Program-made: the position numbers and the translations under genes
Part shown: piece by piece, positions 1 to 7,465 of the stretch
Layout of the letters: each line of letters opens with the position of its first letter
Position numbering within the stretch: position 1 is the first letter of the stretch
Assembly: GCA_946481105.1 (NCBI GenBank)
Contig: CAMLMM010000017.1
Span: forward strand, 1 to 30,718
DNA: 30,718 nucleotides
From: an uncultured Alphaproteobacteria bacterium
Lineage (GTDB): Bacteria; Pseudomonadota; Alphaproteobacteria; Micavibrionales; Micavibrionaceae
Reading direction: 5' to 3'
The notes under the pieces: generated by a model
Seen by the model: the letters and a program-made list of their open reading frames with translations, nothing else
Told to the model about the DNA's origin: nothing
The model's database searches: none

Positions 1-499
1 GCATCAGGCCAATCCCCGACTCTGCCAGAACCGACCAGGGAAATTTTTCACCCGGATCCAGTTTCCGCCCCGGGGCGACATCCGAATGCCCCAGAATATA
101 TCGATCGGCAATAGGCCAGCGTGTGCGAATATCCTGAATTAAGCCTATCAATGCGGTAATCTGGTCCGGCAGAAATTCTTCAAAATCATATTCGTGACCG
201 GTATTCCAGATTTCAATCCCGATGGACGTTGAATTGATATCGGTGATACCCTGCCAGCTTGACCGCCCGGCATGCCAGGCGCGTTTGGTCTCATCCATAA
301 ATTTATAAACCTGCGCATGACCATCAATCATGTAATGCGGTGCAATGCGGCCAATCGTATCATCGGGACTGGCGTTGCAGAATCTTTCTTTGGCTTCTTC
401 AGCCGTTGGCGTCCCGGTGTAATGAAGAATAATCATCGACGGCGCTTGCCCGCCAGACCGTTCATCAAAATTCTGGGAAGGGCAATCAAGAATACGCAT
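1..499 (-). CDS. ampD: N-acetylmuramoyl-L-alanine amidase, AmpD family (partial, 3' end off window)
   Basis: Zinc amidase expected to cut the bond between N-acetylmuramic acid and L-alanine in muropeptides during peptidoglycan recycling. Translating the minus strand from the ATG at 497-499 gives 166 codons with no stop before the window edge. The amidase_2 landmarks are present: an early zinc His in ILHYTG (H26), a Trp-His pair near HAGRSSW, and the C-terminal GHSDVAPGRK-x-DPG block giving H138 and D148, followed by FPW. No signal peptide is visible, which favours cytoplasmic AmpD over a secreted amidase. The ATG lies 4 bases after the ftsA stop, so the two are probably co-transcribed and translationally coupled. 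Its position is odd because ftsZ usually follows ftsA. The C-terminal end is missing. Confidence 0.88.
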   Translation of the reverse strand, partial: MRILDCPSQNFDERSGGQAPSMIILHYTGTPTAEEAKERFCNASPDDTIGRIAPHYMIDGHAQVYKFMDETKRAWHAGRSSWQGITDINSTSIGIEIWNTGHEYDFEEFLPDQITALIGLIQDIRTRWPIADRYILGHSDVAPGRKLDPGEKFPWSVLAESGIGLM

Positions 500-503
500 A
501 ATG

Positions 504-1775
504 CTACCAGTTATCGCGCAGCCAGAGCTTGGCCCGCTGCCATATTGTACCAGCTTCGACATTCGCCAGAATTTCCGCGGGCATTTCGGCCCCGCGTTCC
601 GTCACATAATGTAAAAGCCCTGCGGTGGTTGAAAATGCAGGCCCGCTGACAACATCTGGCAAACCAGGCAACCGCATTGGCCGACCCAGCCGCACCTGTT
701 TCTCAAGATATTTCTGCGCCAGCTCACGCATACCCGGAATCTGACTCGCACCGCCTGTCAGTACAACGCGTCGCCCCGCAATCGCCCCCAGGCCGCTGTC
801 ACCCAGCCGTTCCCGGACCATCTCCAGCGTCTCTTCCAAACGCGGGGCAATAATACTGACCAGATAAGAGCGCGGCACATGGTTGGGATGTGGACTATCT
901 TCCTCACCCAGTGGCGGCACATCAATCAGGTCTTTGTCATCCGTGGCTGTAGCAATCGCGCTGCCGTATAAAGTTTTCATTCGCTCTGCGGCGTTCATGG
1001 ATGTGGTCAAACCGCGCGCGATATCGCTGGTGACATGCTGCCCGCCAACGGCAATCGCATCGGTATAAATCAGTTCGCGACCATAAAACACACCAATGGA
1101 TGTCGTGCCGCCACCCATATCCACCACAGTGCAGCCCAAATCCATTTCATCTTCAACCAGGCAGGCAAGCCCTGACGCATAAGGCGCCGAACAAAGCGCG
1201 GTGATATCCAGATGACTGCTTTCGATGCAGCTCGACATATTGCGTAACGGCGCGACATTCGCGGCCACAACATGCACATCGACATCCAGATGTTGCCCAT
1301 ACAGGCCGCGCGGCTCATGGATGCCTTCATGTCCGTCGATACGATAGGCCGTGGGAATAGTATGGATTAATTCTATATCCTGACCGTGTGTCTGGTCCTG
1401 CGCTTTGGCTAATGCCCGGCGAATATCATTTTCGGTGACGGCCTCACCTAATATCTGTACGCCCATATTCATCAATGACGACCGCGTATGTACGCCCGGC
1501 ACATTGATCACAACTTCGCGCAGCGGATATCCCCGCGTGACATCCGCCGCCATATTTTCAGCGGCATGAACCGACGCCCGGATGGCCGCCTCGGCGGCAT
1601 CGAGATCGACGACCGTGCCGGACTTAATTCCCTGCGAAGCCTGATGCCCAATGCCGATCACATCGATATTGCCATTATCATCACGAATGCGTGCGATAAA
1701 ACATGATATCTTGCTCGACCCGATATCCAGGGCGGCGATAATGGATCCTTTTGGCTGAAATGATTGTTGTGCCAT
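504..1775 (-). CDS. ftsA: Cell division protein FtsA
   Basis: Actin-like ATPase that tethers FtsZ to the inner membrane and recruits later divisome proteins. 423 residues, normal for the family. The ASKHA nucleotide-binding signatures are visible: the phosphate-1 loop near residues 15-22 (ALDIGSSK), the phosphate-2 region VVDMGGGTTSIG and the adenosine motif VVLTGGASQIPG. The last residues (TIWQRAKLWLRDNW) form the expected amphipathic membrane-targeting helix. A purine-rich stretch (AAGGGGGA) lies upstream of the ATG. It follows ftsQ by 18 bases and is followed within 4 bases by the amidase gene. ftsZ is not in the window. Confidence 0.96.
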   Translation of the reverse strand: MAQQSFQPKGSIIAALDIGSSKISCFIARIRDDNGNIDVIGIGHQASQGIKSGTVVDLDAAEAAIRASVHAAENMAADVTRGYPLREVVINVPGVHTRSSLMNMGVQILGEAVTENDIRRALAKAQDQTHGQDIELIHTIPTAYRIDGHEGIHEPRGLYGQHLDVDVHVVAANVAPLRNMSSCIESSHLDITALCSAPYASGLACLVEDEMDLGCTVVDMGGGTTSIGVFYGRELIYTDAIAVGGQHVTSDIARGLTTSMNAAERMKTLYGSAIATATDDKDLIDVPPLGEEDSPHPNHVPRSYLVSIIAPRLEETLEMVRERLGDSGLGAIAGRRVVLTGGASQIPGMRELAQKYLEKQVRLGRPMRLPGLPDVVSGPAFSTTAGLLHYVTERGAEMPAEILANVEAGTIWQRAKLWLRDNW

Positions 1776-1793
1776 GTTACGCAGCCATCCCCC

Positions 1794-2648
1794 TTAAATA
1801 TTCTTCTCGGGTTTATAGCTGGCCTGATAATCTTCGGCCGCACCGGGGGCTGTCTGCACGATAATGCGCACCGGATCACGCAGGTCAATCGATTCAATCT
1901 TGCGGTCCATCAGCTTGGCATCACTTTGGGCCTTCGCCAGACGGCGTACGGCCTGCCCGATATCTTCCTCCGGCAGCTTCACCGATACGCCATTCTTTAG
2001 GTATAAATCCCATCGCCGCCCGCCAATCCATTTGGCTGATTCAACGCGCTGCGCCAGGTCTGGCTCCACTTCGATCATTGCCACCAGTTCCGGTGCATAT
2101 TGCGGCGCTTTATCACCAACCAGAATAAGCAGATTTTTGAACTTACCGATATTTTTATCAGCCAGAATAGTGCCTTCGGCATCGATAACCGATAATTTAT
2201 TCTGACGTTGCCACAACGCCAGCGGGCGTCGCTCATCCAGACGCACGGCCAAAGTATTAGGCAAATGCCGCTCAATGACCGCATGCCTAACCCAGCTGAT
2301 TTGTTCCAGCTTACGCTGCATATCCACGAGATCCGGTTCAAAAATAGATTGCCCCTTGGCAACATCCAGCAGATTGCGGATATTATTCCGGTCGGCGTTT
2401 ACGCGGCCTTCGATCAGCAGATTATTGACCGCAAACCCATTCGCGGCGGCTTTCTCATGAAAAGAACGTGAAATGCGATGGGTTGCCTGGTCGATATAAC
2501 CCGACATTGAGGCGTAACTATAGCCCCCCACCAGCACGGCAATAACCCCGCCCGCAATCAGACAGCGTTTCAGCCAGAAATGCAGGTGCGCTTTTTGCCC
2601 GGCGCGGCGATTCAGGATAGTGGTTCGGCGTGTTCCAGAAGGTGGCAT
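1794..2648 (-). CDS. ftsQ: Cell division protein FtsQ
   Basis: Bitopic inner-membrane divisome protein; in the family it bridges cytoplasmic assembly to FtsB/FtsL in the periplasm. 284 residues: a basic cytoplasmic N-terminus (about 1-27, Arg-rich), one transmembrane segment (about 28-50), then a POTRA domain starting near VNNLLIEGRVNADRNNI and the FtsQ/DivIB domain containing RHLPNTLAVRLDERRPLALWQ. The gene lies between ddl and ftsA, the usual alphaproteobacterial order. No clear Shine-Dalgarno precedes the ATG chosen here; the basic N-terminus and TM placement support this start. Confidence 0.93.
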   Translation of the reverse strand: MPPSGTRRTTILNRRAGQKAHLHFWLKRCLIAGGVIAVLVGGYSYASMSGYIDQATHRISRSFHEKAAANGFAVNNLLIEGRVNADRNNIRNLLDVAKGQSIFEPDLVDMQRKLEQISWVRHAVIERHLPNTLAVRLDERRPLALWQRQNKLSVIDAEGTILADKNIGKFKNLLILVGDKAPQYAPELVAMIEVEPDLAQRVESAKWIGGRRWDLYLKNGVSVKLPEEDIGQAVRRLAKAQSDAKLMDRKIESIDLRDPVRIIVQTAPGAAEDYQASYKPEKNI

Positions 2649-2675
2649 GGCGATGGTTTAAGAACTATGTAAAAA

Positions 2676-2694
2676 ATTCTGAATGGATATTCAG
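2676..2694 (-). terminator. Possible weak attenuator between ddl and ftsQ
   Basis: On the minus strand a 6-bp hairpin (CTGAAT, loop ATCC, ATTCAG) is followed at once by AATTTTTT. It lies in the 78-base gap after the ddl stop. The stem is short and AT-rich, so at most a partial terminator that would lower readthrough from ddl into ftsQ-ftsA is inferred. Confidence 0.3.
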
Positions 2695-2726
2695 CCTATA
2701 CAGTCCAAAGGGCAATTCCAAGGAAA

Positions 2727-3938
2727 TTATGAAGGCCGTTTAAACAACCGGGCATCAACCGGAACCGGATCGCGCGGCAGCTGCGCCTTCATATGGAACT
2801 GCTGGGCTTCCCGCAGTAAATCATTCAGGAATTCGGTAAATAAAGTCCGTTGTGCCGACGCCTCCCAAAGAAAATATCCATAAGAACCGGGAATCGGGTT
2901 TAATTCATTAAACCAGATTTCACCCGTGACGGCATTGGAAATAAAGTCGATTCGCGGTGCGCCACCCACCCCGAACGTCGTATAAACCTTCGCCGCCCAT
3001 TCCCGTAAACTGGCTTCCTTATCCTGTGGCAGATCAGGGTTGATTTCGCGCGTCAGGGACAGCATGCCTTCACTCGGTGTGGCGCTGACTTTGGATCCCC
3101 CCAGTTTCTTGCTGCCGCCGGATGACAAATATTTCGCCTTGAAATCCAGAAGTTCCGATGACGTTTTCGGGCGTTCGATGGCAGACGTCACGACCTGACC
3201 TTTGGCGTCAACGCGCACAGCCACATTATACTCAACCAGGTTCTGAACAAACGGCTCGATAATTGCCTTGCTGTCAATTTTGAAGATATTTGCCATCACG
3301 GCAATGACTTCATCAATGGTCTGCGCCTTGCTGACACCTATACTGCTGCCCAGATTTGCAGGCTTCACACAGCATGGAAACCCTATATTTTGCATACGTG
3401 GCATCAGGTCATCCGCTTTAATCAGCAGGCCGCTTTGCGGGCGGTCAATCTCAATATGCGGCAGCATCGGCACATCCGCATGGGCCAGCGCTTTCTTGGT
3501 CACATCCTTATCCATGAAAATCTGGCAGGCCTTGGCGCGCATTCCGGCATAGGGAATATTCGCAAACTCCATTAACCCCTGGAAGGCGCCATTTTCCCCA
3601 AACGAGCCATGAAAAATCGGCAGGGCAATGTCAAACTCAATGGCAGGTTTCTTGAAAAACCCCTGTTTAGCGGGAATAAGCCTCCCCTTCCCGCTGGCCG
3701 CCAGATCCAACCCGACTTCGGTCAGCTTGGCCAATTCCGCCTCACTAAAAACATAATTCTGGCGGTTCTTAAGCGCATCCCCGGTAAACCAGCGCCCGTC
3801 CGGCGTGACATAAACGGGAAAAGGGTCATAGGTCGCCGCGTCAATTGCCTGCATCACTTGCAGGCCGGAAACGACACTGACATCATGTTCTGGGGAACGG
3901 CCCCCGAAGAATACGGCAACTCTTTTCTTAACTGTCAT
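2727..3938 (-). CDS. ddl: D-alanine--D-alanine ligase family protein (atypical, long)
   Basis: ATP-grasp ligase expected to join two D-alanines for the end of the peptidoglycan stem peptide. N-terminal landmarks are VAVFFGGRSPEHDVSVVSG (residues 6-24, with the Glu that positions the first D-Ala) and GSSIGVSK in the central domain. 403 residues is long against roughly 300-370 for typical Ddl enzymes. Extra length lies after the AKYL motif (about residue 268), where a Gly/Ser/Lys-rich stretch and about 30 further residues replace the compact omega loop. The C-terminal metal and substrate motif reads NELNPIPGSYGYF instead of the common NE-(I/V)-N-T-x-PG form. First gene of the ddl-ftsQ-ftsA run, it diverges from the hydrolase/Mur-ligase pair with only 44 bases between start codons. 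Substrate (D-Ala-D-Ala or D-Ala-D-X) cannot be decided by eye. Confidence 0.88.
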   Translation of the reverse strand: MTVKKRVAVFFGGRSPEHDVSVVSGLQVMQAIDAATYDPFPVYVTPDGRWFTGDALKNRQNYVFSEAELAKLTEVGLDLAASGKGRLIPAKQGFFKKPAIEFDIALPIFHGSFGENGAFQGLMEFANIPYAGMRAKACQIFMDKDVTKKALAHADVPMLPHIEIDRPQSGLLIKADDLMPRMQNIGFPCCVKPANLGSSIGVSKAQTIDEVIAVMANIFKIDSKAIIEPFVQNLVEYNVAVRVDAKGQVVTSAIERPKTSSELLDFKAKYLSSGGSKKLGGSKVSATPSEGMLSLTREINPDLPQDKEASLREWAAKVYTTFGVGGAPRIDFISNAVTGEIWFNELNPIPGSYGYFLWEASAQRTLFTEFLNDLLREAQQFHMKAQLPRDPVPVDARLFKRPS

Positions 3939-3982
3939 AACGGCTTATACCCTATAGAGGAGAAGGAGAATCCCAGTCTATC
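3939..3982. promoter_or_regulatory. Divergent control region between ddl and the hydrolase gene
   Basis: Only 44 bases separate the two start codons, so the promoters of ddl (minus) and the hydrolase/Mur-ligase pair (plus) must overlap here or lie inside the opposite gene. A purine-rich AGGAGAAGGAG stretch at about 3957-3968 is the likely ribosome-binding site of the hydrolase, with a rather long spacer of about 14 bases. TATACC/TATAGG-like sequences on both strands could serve as -10 elements, but I see no convincing -35 box. Confidence 0.4.
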
Positions 3983-4741
3983 ATGCCCGTCTTTGAAAGC
4001 AACCAGCAGAAAATGTCCTATACGCGCTACGGGGACGGCGATACCGTATTCCTCTGGGCGCATGGCTGGGGTCAGGATCATAAAGCCTTAACCCAGTTGG
4101 CTACCTCGTTCGACCACTTAGGGACTCAACTGGTCATCGATTTTCCGGGCTTTGGTGAATCGCCCGTTCCGACAACGGATTGGACGATCACCGATTACGC
4201 GAATTTCCTGCATGACTTTCTGGCGTCATATCCGGCCAAACATATTATCTGGATTGGTCACTCTTTTGGTTGCCGCGTCGGGATAAAACTGGCGTCCTTA
4301 TATCCCGATCAGATATCAAAACTCATTCTTATCGCCGCACCTGGTCTTCCGCGCCAGCGCCCTGTTGCCGAAAGAATATATTACTTCCTGCGCATCCGCC
4401 TGTTTAAAATCCTCAAACATATTTTGTGGAAACAATCATGGAAAGATGCCCTACGCCACAAATTCAGCAGCCGTGACTTTAACAATGCCGGCCCGATGAA
4501 AAACATCTTTCTGAATACAATATATGAAACGCTGGACGCCGACGCCCAGCGCATTACCTGTCCGACCTTGCTGATCTGTGGCACAGAAGACACGGAAACG
4601 CCCGTTGATATCAGCCTGCGCTACACTAAACTTATCCCATCGGCAAAGCTTATCGCGCTGGATGGTTTCGATCATTACACCATTCTGACATCCGCCAACG
4701 CCCAGGTAGCCTATAACATACGGAACTTCGTGCAATCATGA
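3983..4741 (+). CDS. Alpha/beta hydrolase
   Basis: Alpha/beta-hydrolase-fold enzyme of unknown substrate. 252 residues without signal peptide. An oxyanion-hole HG motif lies in WAHGWGQDH (about residues 30-38), the nucleophile elbow is GHSFG with Ser94, the acid is probably Asp203 in CGTEDTE, and the catalytic base is His231 in GFDHYT. It overlaps the following Mur-ligase gene by 4 bases (ATGA), implying translational coupling, and it diverges from ddl. A role on a peptidoglycan precursor or its lipid carrier is suggested by context only; ordinary esterase activity is equally possible. Confidence 0.85.
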   Translation: MPVFESNQQKMSYTRYGDGDTVFLWAHGWGQDHKALTQLATSFDHLGTQLVIDFPGFGESPVPTTDWTITDYANFLHDFLASYPAKHIIWIGHSFGCRVGIKLASLYPDQISKLILIAAPGLPRQRPVAERIYYFLRIRLFKILKHILWKQSWKDALRHKFSSRDFNNAGPMKNIFLNTIYETLDADAQRITCPTLLICGTEDTETPVDISLRYTKLIPSAKLIALDGFDHYTILTSANAQVAYNIRNFVQS

Positions 4742-6312
4742 TAAAATTATTGCTGATCCTTTCATTCCTGCCTTTTGCCACGAAACGTCTGGCGCGCTAC
4801 CTGCATATTTACCAGCAGGATGAATACGACTCGCGGCGTTTCGTCAACTGGCTGCTGACATCGCATAGCTACGATAAAAAAGCATCCATTGGCGTTATTC
4901 TGGCATCCCTTTGCATTTTTTGGGCTCCCCATATCCTCATTGTCACTGGCGCTTATGTTCTGCTGGGACTTTTATTCCTGTTTCTGGCATGGCACGAAGA
5001 TAATCCTTTAAAAGCCGCAAAAAAACCCTTGGTTCTGACGGAACGCGCCAAACGTATTCTAATGGTGGCCGCCTTTATCGAACTGGCCGTTCTCTTCCTC
5101 TCATTGCAGTTCTTTTTCCCAGTCTGGATATTGGCTATTCAATTTATCCCGCTGGCACTTGTGGGGGCGAATATCTTTCTGTCACCGTTTGAAAAATCGG
5201 TGAAGGCAAACCTGCGCGCCGAAGCCGTTCACAAACTCAATCAGCTTAATCCCCTTATTATCGGTATCACCGGCTCTTACGGCAAAACATCCGTTAAACA
5301 TATCCTCGGCCATATCCTGGAGTTTCATGGCCCTACCCTGTTCACCCCCGGCAGTGTGAATACCGAAATGGGTATTGTCCGCATCATCCGGGAACAGCTC
5401 GGCCCCCAGCATAAATATTTTATTGTCGAAATGGGGGCCTATGCCATCGGCTCCATCGCGCGGCTCTGCGCTCTCACCCCACCGAAACTGTCCATCATAA
5501 CCGCCATTGGCCAGGCACATTACGAACGGTTCAAAACGCTGGAAGACACTGCCAAAGCCAAATTTGAAATCGCTGAAGCCGCTATCAATCAGGGCGGTAA
5601 AGTTATCATCCATGAATCCGTCCTGAATGTCGCCACCGCCGCCAGCTTCCATCAGGCAAACAGCGATAAATTTATCGTCTGCGGCCTGCAGGCTGATATT
5701 CGCGTTCTTACAACCGACCAGACAAGCACAGGGCTTAATCTGACGCTTCAGCACAAGGGCAAAGATTATAACATCGCGACACCGCTTTTCGGTCTGCAGC
5801 ATGCCGGGAATATCGCGCTGGCCTTCGCCGCCGCCGCCGAGCTGGGTATGGACCCGGCGCATATCGTGATTGCCTTGCAATCCACGCCGCAGATTAAACA
5901 CCGGCTCGAAGTTAAAAACTTTGGTGATCATACGCTGATCGATGATGCTTATAACAGCAACCCGGCTGGCTTTGCCGCGGCGTTGGATATTCTCGACCTT
6001 CTGGGGAAAAACACGCGCCGCATTCTCGTGACGCCGGGCATGATCGAAATGGGCGAGGAACATGACGCTGCGCATTCCCGGCTGGGGGAGATGGCAGTAA
6101 GCAAAGCCGATATCGTTATCGCCGTGAAGCCCGAACGCATTCCAACCTTCTGCCACGCTTTTGAAGCCAGAAAAACCAATAACCAGATATTGCTGAATTT
6201 TGGTACGTTCCACGAGGCGCAGGACTGGCTGATTACCCACCGTAAGCCCGGCGACGTCATCCTGCTGGAAAACGACCTGCCGGATTTATACGAACGCTAT
6301 TTCGCCAGTTAA
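4738..6312 (+). CDS. Membrane-anchored Mur ligase family protein (MurF-like)
   Basis: ATP-dependent Mur-ligase-fold protein most like MurF, which adds D-Ala-D-Ala to the UDP-MurNAc-tripeptide. 524 residues. The first 160 or so are hydrophobic: one segment at about 3-15, a helical hairpin at about 53-87 and another hydrophobic stretch at about 107-150. Then comes the Mur core: P-loop GITGSYGKTS (about 175-184), GSVNTEMG, the central motif with VEMGAY, GQAHYERF, and DDAYNSNP (about 401-408), a MurF-type signature. The N-terminal membrane domain replaces the small UDP-binding domain expected in soluble MurF, so the substrate may be lipid-linked or a different amino acid may be added. The partner hydrolase overlaps by 4 bases. 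A canonical murF is not in the window. Confidence 0.82.
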   Translation: MIKLLLILSFLPFATKRLARYLHIYQQDEYDSRRFVNWLLTSHSYDKKASIGVILASLCIFWAPHILIVTGAYVLLGLLFLFLAWHEDNPLKAAKKPLVLTERAKRILMVAAFIELAVLFLSLQFFFPVWILAIQFIPLALVGANIFLSPFEKSVKANLRAEAVHKLNQLNPLIIGITGSYGKTSVKHILGHILEFHGPTLFTPGSVNTEMGIVRIIREQLGPQHKYFIVEMGAYAIGSIARLCALTPPKLSIITAIGQAHYERFKTLEDTAKAKFEIAEAAINQGGKVIIHESVLNVATAASFHQANSDKFIVCGLQADIRVLTTDQTSTGLNLTLQHKGKDYNIATPLFGLQHAGNIALAFAAAAELGMDPAHIVIALQSTPQIKHRLEVKNFGDHTLIDDAYNSNPAGFAAALDILDLLGKNTRRILVTPGMIEMGEEHDAAHSRLGEMAVSKADIVIAVKPERIPTFCHAFEARKTNNQILLNFGTFHEAQDWLITHRKPGDVILLENDLPDLYERYFAS

Positions 6313-6851
6313 GGCCTGCGGCTAATAGAACTATATGCCGCCTTGCTTGAATCAAATTCGAAAACGGGAATAGGGGCACCAGCAAAAACGGATCGTACTT
6401 TGCGGATCCAGTTTGGGGCTGTTTCCCCATAGGACGTCAGAAACAAGGCGCTTGGTAACTCTGCATCCAGCCAGTCACGGACGGTTTCAAGCACCTCCGT
6501 AGCATATCCTTTTTTCCGGCAATCAATATGGACGCCGACCTGGGTTAAAATATATGCCTGCGAACCTGTTTCATACTTGCGGCCATCTGTGAGTTTAATA
6601 ACATCGTGAGCCGCATGCGGTCGCACGCTGGCAGAGGCCACAATCCCGAAATGACGGCTTAACCGCACGAAATGTATGGCGTCATTGTAGGCCGAAGTGA
6701 GAAACGGCATGGCCTCCGTATCACGTGTCATCCGCGACAGGCGAACTTGCTCGTTATCCTCATTCAGATAGCCCAGAGTTTTGAGCCCATAATTATTCAG
6801 GACAAGAGTTGCACCGATGCTGGCCGCTCGTTTAAAATCATCCAAACTCAT
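6309..6851 (-). CDS. GNAT-like acetyltransferase, putative
   Basis: 180 residues. The middle carries a motif resembling the acetyl-CoA pyrophosphate-binding motif A of GNAT enzymes: a beta strand (YILTQVGVHID) running into CRKKGYATEVLETV (about residues 103-127). Function and acceptor are unknown. The ribosome-binding sequence GGGAT lies 6-7 bases before the ATG. It starts 3 bases after the stop of the small membrane protein gene upstream, so the two form an operon that would fall under the Fur-like boxes. Its stop codon overlaps the stop of the convergent Mur-ligase gene (shared bases 6309-6312). Confidence 0.6.
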   Translation of the reverse strand: MSLDDFKRAASIGATLVLNNYGLKTLGYLNEDNEQVRLSRMTRDTEAMPFLTSAYNDAIHFVRLSRHFGIVASASVRPHAAHDVIKLTDGRKYETGSQAYILTQVGVHIDCRKKGYATEVLETVRDWLDAELPSALFLTSYGETAPNWIRKVRSVFAGAPIPVFEFDSSKAAYSSISRRP

Positions 6852-6854
6852 TTT

Positions 6855-7304
6855 TTATCCCAAGTGAAATCCATTTGCAGTGACATACGAAACAGGTTGT
6901 GATGGCATGGGAACAACAAGAGTGTGAGACGATCTTTGTACAGGCGGATTTTCTGTTGTAACAGCCGGAGCAAAATAAGCAGCCAACCCGACAAGAGCAG
7001 CACCGGCAACGGCACCAATTGTTACGCTCGCAGAGATTGATTGCGCATTAATAGTTTCTTGTACAGAACAATCATACCATTCCCCGCCGTGATAATAATA
7101 AGCCCCATTACCTTCCGATACACAAAACCCAGCGATAACAACTGCAGAAAGAGCGGCAGCCGCACCGGCCAGAGGTTGAGTATACTCAGGGGCCCCACTT
7201 GCGTAAGCCATTCCACCTGCCATCGCACCTAAAGCCACTGGAACAGCCATGCCCATGCCTGCCTTTTTAAACAATTCGTTATTGCTGATTGGCTCTACCG
7301 TCAT
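6855..7304 (-). CDS. Small Gly/Ala-rich membrane protein, unknown function
   Basis: 149 residues from the ATG at 7302-7304. I chose this start because AGGGAG lies 6 bases upstream; an ATG 31 codons earlier would run into the Fur-like boxes. Three Ala/Gly-rich hydrophobic segments are visible (about residues 16-36, 45-63 and 95-118), separated by a loop with a YYYHGGEWYDC stretch and two Cys residues. The tail after the last segment is hydrophilic and ends in FHLG. I do not recognise a family. The gene is first in a two-gene unit with the GNAT-like gene and diverges from the Cys-tailed peptide gene, sharing a regulatory region with it. Confidence 0.6.
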   Translation of the reverse strand: MTVEPISNNELFKKAGMGMAVPVALGAMAGGMAYASGAPEYTQPLAGAAAALSAVVIAGFCVSEGNGAYYYHGGEWYDCSVQETINAQSISASVTIGAVAGAALVGLAAYFAPAVTTENPPVQRSSHTLVVPMPSQPVSYVTANGFHLG

Positions 7305-7368
7305 TTTATTCTCCCTGTCAGCCGCAGGCATATAACGCCCTCTGAAATTATGCAAATTTAATTTATTG

Positions 7369-7383
7369 TGAGAATCATTCTTA
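7369..7383. promoter_or_regulatory. Fur-box-like site 1
   Basis: TGAGAATCATTCTTA matches 12 of 15 positions of the 7-1-7 Fur core TGATAATNATTATCA (counted by eye, N taken as a match). It lies 65 bases upstream of the small membrane protein start, in the divergent region. A near-identical 17-base direct repeat sits 23 bases further on. Repression by iron-loaded Fur is inferred from the match. Confidence 0.6.
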
Positions 7384-7390
7384 ATTGTAA

Positions 7391-7418
7391 TTGACAATCA
7401 TTCTTAATAGGGTATTTT
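7391..7418 (+). promoter_or_regulatory. Promoter of the 80-residue peptide overlapping Fur-box-like site 2
   Basis: A perfect -35 box TTGACA (7391-7396), a 16-base spacer and TATTTT (7413-7418) form a plausible sigma-70 promoter. The second Fur-like core, TGACAATCATTCTTA at 7392-7406 (12 of 15 to TGATAATNATTATCA), overlaps the -35 box and spacer. A repressor there would block polymerase. The start codon is at 7466, leaving a leader of about 40 bases. Confidence 0.6.
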
Positions 7419-7465
7419 CTCCAAGCCCGGATAAACGGACATAACAACCATAGAGGATGTAAAAT

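Noticed and set aside
272..649. Plus-strand 125-codon frame across the amidase and the end of ftsA
   Set aside because: The minus strand carries conserved amidase and FtsA motifs through this stretch; the plus-strand product is Arg-rich and unlike any family I know.
5182..6240. Open frame of 352 codons antisense to the Mur-ligase gene
   Set aside because: It lies wholly within the Mur-ligase coding sequence, whose motifs are unmistakable. The antisense translation shows no recognisable domain and no ribosome-binding context.
7305..7397. N-terminal extension of the small membrane protein (31 extra codons)
   Set aside because: The upstream ATG lacks a ribosome-binding site and overlaps the Fur-like boxes, while the internal ATG at 7304 has AGGGAG at the right distance.
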